Shown piece by piece: positions 11,801-23,479 of a DNA stretch of 64,000 bases (positions are counted from its first letter, which is position 1; each line of letters opens with the position of its first letter). The notes below the pieces were generated by a model, which searched no databases, was not told where the DNA came from, and was given only the letters and a program-made list of their open reading frames with translations. The translations under genes were made by a program, and so were the position numbers. Origin of the DNA: Maylandia zebra (Eukaryota > Chordata > Actinopteri > Cichliformes > Cichlidae); NCBI RefSeq assembly GCF_041146795.1, contig NC_135187.1, forward strand, positions 1,521,501-1,585,500. Reading direction: 5' to 3'.

Positions 11801-14800
11801 GAATTCGTTTTTTGTGTATATGCATGTCATCTGTTTGTGGTTAGACTGGCTCAGAGATGTGCATGGAGCTGCTGCTGGTTCAGCATGATTAGCACACTTG
11901 GAAGCAGAAAGAGATTTATTGATAGCAAATGCTTGTTTATGTATTTAAGAGACAGAAAGCTTGTCGTTAATTCATTTTATTAAATGTAACATAAATTGTT
12001 TAAAAGCTATTGATTTATGTCAATGTCACGATTTGACTTCATCAAAATAATTTTCTACATAGTAAAATGTGAACATTTCTGCACTTTCTGCTTAAATGTT
12101 AGAATGGCATTTGTTTGTGCGTCTTTATAGTTTTCACGGTGCCATATTGTCACAAACTGGTTTAAAGAGGGGAGAATAAAGTCGCATCAGTCGAAGCTCT
12201 CTGCGTTATGAGTGTGGCCACTACCAGCTCCACCACCATCATCAAGTTTGCTGACGACACCGTCGTGGTGGGCCTGATCTCTGATAACAACGAGACGGCC
12301 TACCTGAAGGAGATTAGGAATCTGGAGAACTGGTGCCAGAGGAACAACCTCCTTCTAAATGTCAGTAAGACAAAGGAGCTGATAGTGGACTTCAGCACTA
12401 AGCAGGAGAGGAACTACCAGACCCCCGTCATCAACGAGTGCCCAGTGGAGAGAGTGGACAGCTTCAAATACCTCGGAGTTCACATCACGCAGGACCTGTC
12501 ATGGTCCTGTCACATCAACACCGTGGTGAAAAAGGCCCGACAGCGTCTCTACCACCTCAGACGCTTGAGAGACTTCCAACTGCCCTCCAAGGTGCTCAGG
12601 AACTTTTACTCCTGCACCATAGAGAGCATCCTGACGGGAAACTAGGGCTGTTTGATATAACGATATATATCGGATGACGATATGAAAACGTCTATCGTTT
12701 CATTTTACGCTATCGTTTGTTTCATGGTGTAGCAAAATAAACTGTTTACGGCAATATTTTCTCATCGCTTTGATGGTCACTGTAGTGGCTGTATTAAATT
12801 CAAATTCAAATTTTATTTGTCACGTACACAGTCATACACAGTACGATATGTAGTGTACTTTCTTAAAGTTCTCTCTTCCTCTTATTTATTTATTTATTCT
12901 TTGAAAGAAAAACAGCAGAGAAGAGTGACGGGGCTAAAGGGCAAAAAAACAAAAACAACAAAATAAGCAGACAAAAAATCCATCTATCAATCACCTGGAT
13001 CACCTGTTGAGAACATAATAAACAACATCACAATGATATATGTGAATATAACAGTAAATACTAAATGTTAAACATTATTGTGCAGCACATAAGATCAACA
13101 GAACACAGTGTGCTTTGAGGTAGGAGCCAAAAAGGGTGTAGTTTGTGGGTGTGACCACCCGTGTGTACACCTGTGAGCATGGACGCGCTTGTTTTTAAAA
13201 GGTTCCGCCAAGGAGTGAGCCGGTGTGTACCTGGACGCCCATCCCCGGACACAAAGAACCACCAACGCACCGATGTCTGAGGGAGTCCGCCACTGGCAGG
13301 GGAAGTGGTGGTAGGGGGAGATAGGCCTCCAAACCTTGGAGGGCCTGAGGTGTCCCCAGAGAGGTGGCGCCTGACACCCAACCTGACATATAGACACAGA
13401 CATACAGGCACACACAGACACAAACATCCATTCCCACCCTCATGCTCTCATATGCACTTACTCCACACTCAACCAACGTGGAGACAGACATAAAGAGACG
13501 TTGTACACACGATCACACTCCCCAAGCGTACTCTACAAACCGGGTCTAGGTACCCTTGCCCCTGGAGGGGGGAAATGCACCCAGACCCAGGTGGTGTTAC
13601 CCTTTTCCCTGCGGTGGGGGGAGGCAGACCGCCCTGACTCCGCAGCAGCAGGAAGGCTCCACACTCCAGACCGCAGTCGGACGGCCAACTCCTCCTCCTA
13701 GCCCCCCCGCTCCAGCAGGTCGCAGAGAATGGGGGTGAGAGAAGACTCCAAACCTCCCTCCACCCGCTCATTGTAGTGTTGATGCATGTGTGTTCTAAGG
13801 TGCAATTAAAACCCAGGAGGGCATGGAGCTACCTGCCAGAGAGCAGCAGGTAAGCGCATAGTCCCTCCTGCTAGCCCTCAATGTCTACGTGTATTTAAAA
13901 TTGGCACCCTGGTGACACACGGTCTTTCTCTTATATTTAATATAACCACACTACGGACGGACAAGCGCCTGTTTTTATGTGTTATCAAAATAAACGGAAT
14001 CACATGAAAGAGTATGCAGAGTTTACGGATGAGAAGTAAAAAAGACGCCAGGTGCTAAAAAATAAACCTTAGACTCAAACGTTAGAACACGCTTTTCCCC
14101 GCAGCACGCCGTGTAATAAATACTCACAAAGGAAACGGCGCCGTTACAACTTATGTCTAAAAATGTATCGTTTCATGCATCGGTTAAAACACTCCAGGTA
14201 CACGACGCCCAGCTGGAAACATTTCAGCAACACGAGTTTCACAGAATTTACAGAAAATGTTACATTTTTGTGATTTATATCGTTATCGGACGATAGATGT
14301 TTTATATCGGGAGATGAGATTTTGGTCATATTGCACAGCCCTACGGGAAACATCTTAACCTGGTTCGGGAACAGCACCATGCAGGACAGACGAGCTCTAC
14401 AGTGGGTTGTGCGGTCAGCTGAGCGCACCATCCGCTCCGAGCTCCCTGACCTGCACTCAATCTACAGCAGGCGGTGCTGGACCAAGGCCAGGAAGATGGT
14501 GAAGGACCTCAGCCATCCCAACAACGGACTGTTCTCTCTGTTGAGGTCAGGAAAACGATTCCGCTCCCTGAAGACCAACACAGAGAGACTGAGGAGGAGC
14601 TTCTTCCCGCAGGCGATACGGTCTCTCAATCACACCACCACACAGTACTGACCCACACATGTGGTTCTTACACACACTGGACTTTCTGGACTTTGTTTAC
14701 ACCAGTAGCTGCTGCACAACTACACTGCGTGGTCATCTAATCGGATCACTTTATCACAAGTCGCTTAAATAAATCACTTTAAGCATATTTGCACTGCACA

Positions 14801-15697
14801 AGACACTTACACATGTGGATTACACAACCCTGCACATTATATTTATTCATACCATTTATTACTCGTACAGCTGCTCTTATTGTTTCTTATATTTCTTCAT
14901 ATATTCTTATATATTTCTATATTGTGTATTTTGTTGTACAGTTATTTTATTTTTAACTTTAATTTTTATATTTTATTTTATTCCTTCCTAGTTAAATTGA
15001 CCCTTTATTTTAATTTTCATATTTATTTCCTCTCCTATCGTAGTCTTTTATTTTAGGTCACGAGCAGTTGTGTAAGCATTTCACTGCATATCGTACTGTG
15101 TATGACTGTGTATGTGACAAATAAAGTTTGAATTAGAATTTGAAATCTTCCTGCTCACTTCAATCCAAACTCTCATCGTCAAGCATTAGTTACCATGGTG
15201 ACGGAGCAGGTCAAACGAGGCGCTTTAGTGAAAACTGTGACTGAGCTCAGCGTCAGTGGTTGATTATTAACCTTTATAGAGCAGCGCTCACACCACATCC
15301 TCACACTGATCACAGATCAGTTATAAAAGTAGAGACAAACTAACAGCAGAGCATCGTCTCGGTGCTTTTAAAGCTTTAAACGTCTGTTTCTGTGAACCAG
15401 GATGTGTGAACCAGACCTTCAGACAGCTGCTTCAGGTGGAGCAGTGAGGTGGTGCCACCACACAGAGTGGTGTCTGAGGCAAAGCGGGTGTCATGTTACT
15501 GCTACACAAACTGACACCTCTCTGACCTGTGCACGATCCTGAGTCTGCTCTCTCTCTTTGTTTAAGCCTCTTTAGAAACCGACACTTCTCATTAAACCGT
15601 TGGTGATTTCCTTTTTCACGTTTCCTGCCAGCGAGGCGACAAAACTGCAGCTGTGAAGGTACCGATACTGATCAGCCTTCATCTGTATTTTACTCAG

Positions 15698-15743
<46 letters not shown>

Positions 15744-17462
15744 CCTCTTGTAGAGAACAGATGTTGAATCCAGCAGTGACAGCTGTTCTTCAGAGTGTAG
15801 AAAGCTGACTGCGTGGGCTCGTTTTCTGTGCACATGATATTTTTCAGACTTCCTTATTTATTTTTATTTTGAGCTGCTAGTTTTCATGTTTTCTTGGGTA
15901 AAGTTGAATCAGTATCAAGTATCAATATCAAGTCACTCTGAGTTTGTATTTCAAAATAATTGCACTTTGAAATTGTACAGAATTTCAAGTGGCTCTTATT
16001 TTGAAATCCAAACTCAGGCTGAGCTGATATGGAGCCAAAAACTGTTTCTGTGTTTTCTGTGTAATGTTTTCACTTATGTTGGTAAAAAGACTCCATTTTA
16101 AAGGATATATGAAAGTCACTTTGCCAAAAGCTGACTGCAGCTTCGACTTTGTGACAGGAATGTTGTTTGTGGCTCACAGTGACCGGATATCATGATGAGG
16201 GAAACAGCTGACATGTTTACAGCAGTTTAAATAGGAGCGGTCAGAACAGCGGTAGCACTGAGTCACTGTCGGTCTGTTTCATCTGTTTCTGCTTAACGTG
16301 GACTTTATGTGTTGCTCAGTATTTTGTAGTTTGCCACCTTTACCGTGACACACAGTATAAACACGCAGGCTGTGCGCTGTGAAATATTCACGGGTTATTT
16401 CACTTGTTTCTACCTCACCGCTCAGAGGAACCGCGTGGGAGTGGGACCCCGCTTTGTTCACGACGCTCAGTCGGGAAATAACGTGAAAATTCAAGATGAA
16501 CTGACGTCACGAGCGCGGCCGCCGTTACCGTGACGTCATTTGTAGATGTTGGCGTTAAAGTTTGAAGTTACTTCCTCGTCTCTGTATCGATGAGGATGAA
16601 AATTCATCTGATCCGGACTTTATCGATGAACAGATCGATAAAAGTAAATAAAATAAAGGCGCGAAACCAAACGGACGTGTCTGTGCGCGTGCAGCTGATG
16701 CTGAATGAGTTTCCGTTAACCACGTGTTACCACGCGCACAAAGACTAACCGCTGCTTCTCCACGGTAACCGTCACACGTGCGTAGACTGTCCGCCGCCCT
16801 CCGGCTCGGTGCCAGTATTTGTCAAAAACTGCTCGTATTTAAACTGCTATAAGTAAGTTGTTGGGCTATAATATGTGAAACATGTCAAATGCTTCCCTCA
16901 TGGATGACACAAAGTCATCTTGAGCCACAAACAACATTCGTGTAGCAAGCTAGATCAGTTTTTGGCAGCGACTTTAACATAACCTTTATTTATGCAGTTA
17001 AACAAATCTCATTAACATCAAACATGTCTTTTGTCAGAGTAAGCTGGCCAACAGCAGCAGAACTGGGAGCAAATATTACGATAGTTCTGGAAAAATATTG
17101 TAAGTGGGGATAAAGGACTGGTTGGTGTCAGTACAATAACACAGAGTTGTGAAGATACTTGAAAAACAGATATTTTTTAAATTCTATATTTAACCTCTTT
17201 ATGTTCAGCGAAGTCTGTTCACCAACATGCGTAAAGATATTACACATAAAAATACACAGAAACATTGGACATCCGGGCTCTCGTTGGCTGAGCACGTAAC
17301 TCAGGCTCGTGCCCGGCTCAGGTTCACTCTCTTTGTTTCTCAATAAAAGAGCGACCCACAGACACGCGGGACTAACGGCACAGCCTGTGTTAGAAACGGG
17401 GACTCACCGGCGCTCTCCGTTAGTCCTGGAGCCCACAGCAGCAGAAAAGCCACGATGAACAT
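8836..17462 (-). CDS. MHC class I heavy chain, Z-lineage-like (locus 1), complete
   Basis: Six coding exons on the minus strand: leader 17408-17462 ([17 protein letters not shown]), alpha1 10540-10815, alpha2 10144-10434, alpha3 9541-9825, connecting peptide plus membrane span 9078-9203, tail 8836-8894. Every junction has GT/AG and phase 1; the exons total 1092 nt, 363 aa plus stop. The tail is [19 protein letters not shown]. The groove keeps Y7, Y59, T143, K146, W147 and Y159 equivalents, R at 84, the alpha2 cysteines (MHGCE, ENEC) and the alpha1-end sequon NDS. The alpha3 domain has both immunoglobulin cysteines ([19 protein letters not shown]). A type I membrane protein expected to pair with beta2-microglobulin and display peptides, by family. 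Intron 1 is 6.6 kb because of nested LINE and hAT insertions. The short tail exon is the least certain part. Confidence 0.85.
10985..11445 (-). mobile_element. L2-like LINE fragment (reverse transcriptase)
   Basis: Minus-strand reading gives reverse-transcriptase motifs: [19 protein letters not shown] and, further upstream in the element, a stretch like [21 protein letters not shown]. It is truncated at both ends and lies in intron 1 of locus 1. Confidence 0.75.
11452..11745 (-). repeat. tRNA-derived SINE
   Basis: Read on the minus strand it begins GAGTTGGGAGTTTGCC and has a perfect Pol III B box GGTTCGATCCC (plus strand 11687-11697), then a body ending in TACTAGTAAAGCGCGATACA. A truncated copy of the tail is at 37545-37658. 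This is a common fish SINE type; the family name is not certain. Confidence 0.65.
12643..14343. mobile_element. hAT-type non-autonomous element (1701 bp) with perfect 8-bp TSD
   Basis: The ends are TAGGGCTGTTTGATATAACG and, inverted, TAGGGCTGTGCAATATGACC. The 8-bp direct repeat CGGGAAAC flanks it at 12635-12642 and 14344-14351, interrupting a LINE reading frame. No transposase frame is visible; the interior holds LINE 3' sequence and unclassified DNA. Confidence 0.85.
12793..13860 (-). repeat. LINE 3' end in minus orientation plus unclassified sequence, inside the hAT element
   Basis: AAATTTTATTTGTCACGTAC followed by CAGTCATACACAGTACGATA is the reverse complement of the LINE tail at 15085-15140, so a related LINE 3' end is inserted here. 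From about 13060 on, the sequence has overlapping open frames with no recognisable domain, probably UTR-like LINE sequence. Confidence 0.45.
15147..16500. other. Intron 1 of locus 1, mostly unassigned
   Basis: No gene or clear mobile element is recognised here apart from a (GT)n run at 15701-15742. Confidence 0.4.
15701..15742. repeat. (GT)21 microsatellite
   Basis: Uninterrupted GT dinucleotides in intron 1 of locus 1. Confidence 0.95.
16502..16538. promoter_or_regulatory. Pair of perfect CRE palindromes
   Basis: TGACGTCA occurs at 16502-16509 and 16531-16538, start to start 29 bp, in a locally CpG-rich stretch (GAGCGCGGCCGCCG between them). CRE/X2-like boxes belong to class I promoter modules, but these lie inside intron 1 of locus 1, about 0.9 kb downstream of its leader exon. 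I see no clear X1 or Y box next to them, so function is unproven. Confidence 0.4.
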
Positions 17463-18900
17463 TTTAAATCCCTTTAAAGCCTCGGCTCCCCGATCACACC
17501 GAGTTCATCCGAGTTCACGCTGCGTGTCCGACAGAGAGATGCTCTGAATGAGGCAGCGCTCAGAGTCACACAGCCCACGGGGGAAAGTACCCTCTACACC
17601 ACGTGAATATAACTGAAAGATGAGTTATGTGTGGAAGTTGCTGAGTAAAAGTAACCTTTGATGTGAAACCCTGTGTATTTATAGCACATTTAAAACAACA
17701 GAAGATTATTTTTTACGTAATTTAAATTAAATAACTGTGGTTCAAAGAAACTGTTTGTGAAATATCTTTTTATTATTGTTTATGACATTTTAAAATCTTC
17801 TGTCCAGGTCTGATCTCAGGTTGCTTCTATTTCTGTGGATTTCTGGTAGAGGTTTATTATATTTGATGCAAAGCCATCTGATGACTAAAGTATCATTTTA
17901 ACCACACTCAGTAAGCCCGGGTCAGGATGGAGTGAGTGAGCGAGGCAGACCGGGTTGAACCCGTGGAGGTGGAGTCACACTTCCTGCTGTCAGGAGAGGA
18001 GGTGGAGGAGGGCCACGTGGCGAGAGCTGGGAGGACAACATCCGGGTTTGAGGAGCCTGAGAAGGAGCAAAGTCCCCCGTGGATGAACAGTGTCGTGCAC
18101 GCCTGGACTCTGAAGTCGTGGCTTTGGTTTCCCAGCTGTGAAACACGACCTGTGAGGATCGTCCTCCCGTGACGGCCGTGGTGCAGAGGGCTTTATTACT
18201 TTGGCCTCCATCAGAGACATCCAGATCATTCCTTCCTCTGATGCCTGATCTTGGAGAATCTGACTCGACTTATTTCTGACAGTGATCGCCCACTGTGCCA
18301 TGCTGTAGCTTAGCATGTGAGCATCTCTCTGACCCCGGACGCGTGGATCATATAAGACTGTATGTAATTCTTAACTGTGTGTATTTTGTGCAACACCAAG
18401 AAAGAACAAATAAGAAAAACACTGACACAACATCTACAGTGTGCACGTGCTGAAGCTCGGCGCTCCAACAGCGACGCTTCAGAAAGAGCTCAGTGTTTGT
18501 AAATCTGCTGAGCTACACGTGTTTAAACAGGGTTTTAACAGGAAGCTGCGACGTTTGGTGCATAAGAACAAATCTTTATTTATAAAGTACTTTAAAACAA
18601 CCACAGCTGATACATTGGAACTAATTAAAAAAAAGTTACATACGATATAAATAAAAGCCAAATCATAAAAAGAATAAAATAATTAATTAAATAATTAATT
18701 TAATCAATTATTTTCGTAAATGCAACGATAGAAAAGGCCCCGCCCCCTCTGAGCTTCCTCCTGATCTTCCAGGAGCTGCTGGTCAGCTGACCTGAGCGGC
18801 CAGCAGGGTGTGTGAGGATGAAGACGCTCAGAGAGGTGGGCGAGACTGAAGGCGTTTAAAAACAAACATGAGAATTTTAAAATGAGCTCTGAAGGACACA
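17463..18900. other. 5' flank of locus 1, no gene recognised
   Basis: A TATA-like TATAAATA lies on the minus strand at 17676-17683, about 215 bp before the locus 1 ATG. It could be a promoter element but is rather far away. From 17910 to 18330 the DNA is GC-richer with open frames on both strands and no recognisable family. AT-rich sequence follows at 18590-18720. Confidence 0.3.
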
Positions 18901-18931
18901 GGCAGCCGGTGAGGCCAGCACATGTGCTCTC

Positions 18932-19243
18932 TTACCAGATCCTGTTCGCGCTCAGCTGCAGGCGCCAGAGCAGCGACTGACTGACCCAAACACCGGGAGA
19001 GTTACAGTCGTCCACACGGAAGAAATAAAAGCATGGATCGCTGTTTCCAAGTGCTGCCAAAGAGAAGATTTCACTGCTGCCAGTCGCCTTACATTCTAAA
19101 AACTGGACCACTGCTCTGATTTTAGTCCAATTTAAAACCAAAGTCAGTAACAAAGGTCTAAAATAAACTTCCAGGAGTCCCAAATCTACAGAGGAGGACT
19201 CACAGGGACCACTGGGTCCAAACACCAGCACCTCTGTCTTCAC
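18932..19243 (-). mobile_element. L2-like LINE remnant (end of RT), frameshifted
   Basis: The minus strand shows degraded pieces such as FFRVDDCNS and VSQSLLWRLQL, which resemble the region after the RT core in L2-like LINEs (compare ITSRLDDCNSLLSGSP at 41280-41475). It is broken in several places. Confidence 0.5.
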
Positions 19244-20880
19244 TTAAATTTAAAAAGTTGAAAGCGAAACGAGCTTTAACGTCAGAGAGAGGTTTTATGG
19301 AGACGCCATCCTTCTGCTCTTCTAAGGAGGAACCCAGAGGCCGTAAATACAGTAAAACAGCAGTGGACACAGATCCTAACGGCTCCTGTGTTCTCGGGGA
19401 TCATGGAAGTAACACATAAACCCAACAGGACTGTACACAACACATGCAAGCAGCTTTTACATAAAAGACTGTAACACATTTTAAACACAGCTGTCCTGTG
19501 TCACAGCCAGGATCATTTTCAACACTTTGAACAATGAAGGAAGAGATTTCAGGATGACCGATGTCTTACAGCAGATATTTCACTGATTGATCAAAAGATT
19601 GAATCAGTTTCATCACGAGGAGAGAAACACATTAAATATAAAGAAGATAATCTTATTACATAACAAATAAATTGTGTTAAGAATCAAATTATGATACAAA
19701 AAAGACTAAATTAAGGTGCATAAAGAAAGTTGATGAGCATTGCTGGTCCATGAACGCGTGTTCAGCCTTGTGACGACTCGTCTGCTGCTCTTCAGCTGTT
19801 TGTCAGCTTCAGTCTGAACATTAGAAAAAACAATTTAACACAATTAAATGTGTTTAATTGGCAGCCTGTTACTGTGGCACACGGACGGACTGAATACACT
19901 TCATGACGAGCCTGTTGTGACCCTGCTGCTAGCATTAGCCGCTAACAGTTCTGCTGAGTTTCCAGGTGGGATTTAAATCTGGTTCTTGTGAGCGTCGTAG
20001 ATTAAAAGTGCTCGTTACTGTCTGAAAACAGAACTTTTTCAAATGTTTAATCATCATGTTTCTGCCCCAAACACCCAAACCAGCACTGACAGATATACTG
20101 ACAGAGTACCACGCCTCCTTTTCACGATTCTTTATTTCTGATGGCAAATCCATTGTAATGAGGAAACAGTCCGGAGGCTACTGTGGCACATAAAATCTAT
20201 TCTTAAATAATGAATTTAAAATAATAAATATTTTTAAAATACTTCCTCCCACCTGGTTTGACACTGAAACTTGATGAGTGATCAGGCTCTGAGCTATGAA
20301 CAGTTCCTCTGACCCATCTTCTTTAAAAGCATTTTGTCACATTTATATGACGATCGAGCAGATTTAGCATCTATTTTATTCCCGCTGCTGCACAAACCTG
20401 CTGTAAGAGTTTGCTTTGAGTCAACATGTATTTACAAAGCACCTTTAAAAATGATCCCACTTTCTTACCGTCTTAGAGCAGGCTCATTTAAATGTCCCTG
20501 TGATGGAGGTTCGGCTTAAAGGGGCAGGAACACTTTTTAAAAGCCATGTGTTGGATTCAGTGGAGTCACATGACTCTGGCTGTTAGCTCCAACAGCTGTG
20601 AGGATGAAAGAAAAATTAGTTTATATGCTCAGGTACTCAGAACACATCAGTGTCTGCCTGCTCTGGCATCTTCACGCAGTCTCTTTGATGAATCCTTTTA
20701 CATCCAAGTTTAAAGTGTGAATACAATCAGAATGCAATGATTACAATGCAACACACTCCTGCTATAAACCAGGAGTCGATTTATACAAACACAACTTACT
20801 AACATGAGCTTTAGACCTGCTAATCATTTTCAAACCAAACTTTGGTGTCTAACAGAGATTTGAGTTGACAGCAGATAAAC
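19244..20880. other. Intergenic, nothing firm seen
   Basis: No coding region, RNA gene or well-bounded mobile element is recognised in this AT-rich 1.6 kb between loci 1 and 2. Confidence 0.35.
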
Positions 20881-20884
20881 GTTG

Positions 20885-21235
20885 TCTTCAGACTGACAGA
20901 TGAGGAAACTCTAAGGTTGCTCATCAGGCCCCTCTTCTGTGGAACCAGCTTCCAGTTTGGATTCAGGAGACAGACACTATCTCTACTTTCAAGATCAGGC
21001 TTCAAACTTTCCTTTTTGCTAAAGCATATAGTTAGGGCTGGACCAGGTGACCCTGAATCCTCCCTTAGTTATGCTGCAATAGACGTAGGCTGCCAGGGAT
21101 TCCCATGATGCATTGAGTTTTTCATTCCAACTTTCGCCAAAGTGACGCTCCATAAATTATTGTAGAGTCTTTATTACAACATAAAGCACCTTGAGGCGAC
21201 TGCTGTGATTTGCCAGTATATAAAAACTAACCTGA
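20885..21235 (+). mobile_element. L2-like LINE 3' fragment
   Basis: TTCTGTGGAACCAGCTTCCA through CTTGAGGCGACTGCTGTG and the tail TATATAAAAACTAA match the reverse complement of 40515-41100 and part of 41995-42075. It is the 3' UTR of an L2-like LINE with internal deletion, downstream of locus 2. Confidence 0.7.
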
Positions 21236-21317
21236 ACTAAACTGTATTAAACACAGGCGTGTGAGTATGAACAGTTAGCAACGAGGTACAGTTGTTACCC
21301 AGTACACCAGGCCTTAC

Positions 21318-22036
21318 CATTTGTCGTGTTTTTTATACAGAACCAGGAGAACCACAGCGACACCGACGACCACGAGCGGGACGACCACAGCAGCGACGGG
21401 GATGTGAACTGAGCTTCCTTCTGAGTCTGGGAGCAGACGATCGTCTGAAACACACAACACTGTGTTTGTTACTGTGACACAAATCATGAAATCAGCTGTG
21501 CAGGTGAGGAACATGTGACCCTTAAACTGAACAGAGCAGCTTCTAAACAGACTAACAGCACTGCTCTCTCTGCTGATGACTACACTGAGGGAAACAGCGC
21601 CCCCTGTGGATGTCAGGTGGTACACGGTACTACACTGCTGTGGTACTGAGGCAGGCCAGGCTGCATAAACTGACCAATCAGATGACAGGATGGTAGTGCC
21701 CAGCCTGTGACACCTGCGCGTGTTTTGTGTGTTAGTAAAGGAAACCATGGCTATAACTGGCTGTGTTATATCCACGTACAGCAGAAGGTTTCTTACCCCA
21801 GTCCTTCACAGCATGCTCATTGGTTAAAACCTCCACGTACTCTCTCCTCTGGAAGGTTTCATGGTGATTTGGAAGAAGTCCTGAGCTCTTCAGGCCGTCA
21901 TCTGCAGTCAGGACACGCCCACTCCTTCTGATCGTCACTGTGAGCTCTGCTGGGTGGAAGCCTGTGGCGAGGCAGGTCAGCACCACGTTTGTATCCACTG
22001 TGGAGGCCTTTGCAAACGTATAAACCTCAGGCACAG
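21318..22036 (-). pseudogene. MHC class I remnant (locus 2): damaged alpha3 exon and membrane exon
   Basis: Two class I exons on the minus strand: alpha3 21797-22036 and connecting peptide plus membrane span 21318-21444 (DDRLLPDSEGSS, then a Val/Ala-rich span ending LVLYKKHDK). The alpha3 exon is 240 nt instead of 285: after REYVEVL it jumps to NEHAVKDWG, so exactly 15 codons with the second immunoglobulin cysteine are gone. The membrane exon is 127 nt against 126 in locus 1, which shifts the tail frame. No leader, alpha1 or alpha2 exon is seen upstream. Intron sequence (for example 21520-21690) closely matches locus 1 at 9300-9450, so it is a segmental copy of locus 1 that decayed. Confidence 0.8.
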
Positions 22037-22047
22037 CTGGAGGAGAA

Positions 22048-22348
22048 GGATGTTATGTGTTTGTAGACTTTCTGCCCAGTTTGACCCATTTAGCAGACGT
22101 CAGCCTGTTTAAGGCTCTGATATCTATTCTGTGTGACTTACAGCAGTTATGACATGGTCTGATTTTCTCACCCAATAAAGGAATATTTCATATATCAGTC
22201 GACTCTTCATTCTATCAGACACAGTTATCACAGCTCGTACATTTGCTTTTTACACATGTATGTAAGCATTGAGCCAAATTTAGTAATGCCAACATATTAA
22301 ACGAACAATATTTGTCTCTTATATATGATACATCTGTATACACACTGT
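22048..22348 (-). repeat. Inverted copy of the interior of the element at 30607-33026
   Basis: The reverse complement of this stretch matches 30712-30998 almost throughout (TATCATATATAAAAGACAAA, GAGCTGTGATAACTGTGTCT, CTGACGTCTGCTAAATGGGT). It abuts the alpha3 exon of locus 2. Confidence 0.75.
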
Positions 22349-23479
22349 CAAAGGTACTCGTCTTTGAGTGAAGATTTAAGGTGATAGGACATATAAATAA
22401 ATACAACTTGAATCTTTACTGAAGCTCAGTGTTTGACACAGAGTTCACTCACATGAATTTCACTCAAATGTGCTGCACCAGTGTACCTGCACATGTGATG
22501 TGACAATAAAAGTGATTTGATTTGCCTGCCCCCCTGGCAACACTTTGCTAGACCCGCCCCTGCACAGTTACCAGCTGTCAGCTGCTTAGAAAAGGATCCT
22601 GGTGTTATTTGTCTCTCAGAAACAGTTCATAACTTCAACTCATCCATGTCACCTAAAAGGTAAACCTGTTTCTCCATCACCTGTTCAGCTCTGATGATTC
22701 AGTAAGGACATCTCCTGGTTTCATCTTCATGTTTCCCTCTCACCACATATCCAAACCGACATCATGACCAGCAGCTTTACAGCTGTGGCTCCAGCAAACA
22801 TCAGCTGATACTAGAAATTAATATTAAATAAATTCTAACAACAGCTGATCAAGCTTAAACATGCTGCTGTTGTTTAGCGCGACATCCGCTGGTTTCCTCT
22901 TTCTGGCACAAAGTGGGCGATAAACAAACAAGAGAGCCGATCAGCTGATCATTGATCAGTTTCATGATTGAAGTAGAAACGGGAGAGAGAGGGGGGAGGA
23001 TGAGAGAAGAAGAGGCAGCTGTGCAGCATAAAGACAGAATAAATCCAGCTTTGTGCCTTTTTCATTGTAGCTGAATTACGGGACAAACTGTTCCTTTTCA
23101 CCTCAACACGAAAATTTCTCTGAATACGAGACGATTCTGTCTTTTTACAGGATGGTTGGAAACTCTAATAATTAACCGTATGAACAAAATAAAGTTCAAC
23201 ATCAGTAACATAGCACCACCCAGCTGTATAGAAACTCCATCATGCTAGCTAGCACGCAGTATGAAAAAGTCAGCACAGCTAAAATAAACTCCACCTAAAC
23301 CTGGTTCATATCTGACCCAGATGGACTGCAGGTCATAACTTCTTACCTGAAGTTCAGTTCACCTGACACTCTCGGACCGGCGGCCGCCTCGGGTCTCTCC
23401 TCCTGCCTCACCTTTTGAATCTGAATCTGTGGAAGCTCCGCGATGCCTCCACACGAAGTTCCAAGTCTATCTAAATCCC
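22349..23479. other. Intergenic, no gene recognised
   Basis: A short piece at 22530-22560 (reverse complement of CAGGGGCGGATCTAGCAAAG) matches the repeat at 58610-58640. I searched for alpha1 and alpha2 exons of locus 2 here by eye on the minus strand and found none. Confidence 0.4.

Larger units (their letters stand above)
12218..15146 (+). mobile_element. 5'-truncated CR1/Rex1-like LINE, split by a hAT insertion
   Basis: The plus strand reads the end of reverse transcriptase with the catalytic box [12 protein letters not shown] and [12 protein letters not shown], stops at 12642, and resumes at 14344 through [10 protein letters not shown] to a stop at 14649. A 3' UTR follows, ending TGTGACAAATAAAGTTTGAATT at about 15146. 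The gap is a 1.7-kb hAT-type element with an exact 8-bp duplication. It lies inside intron 1 of locus 1, opposite to the gene. Confidence 0.8.

Noticed and set aside
13061-13771. Several overlapping frames of about 100 codons
   Set aside because: GC-rich LINE-like UTR inside a hAT element; three frames are open at once with no conserved motif.
17676-17683. TATA box for locus 1
   Set aside because: Good sequence match but about 215 bp from the ATG with no supporting X/Y or ISRE elements; left as a note only.
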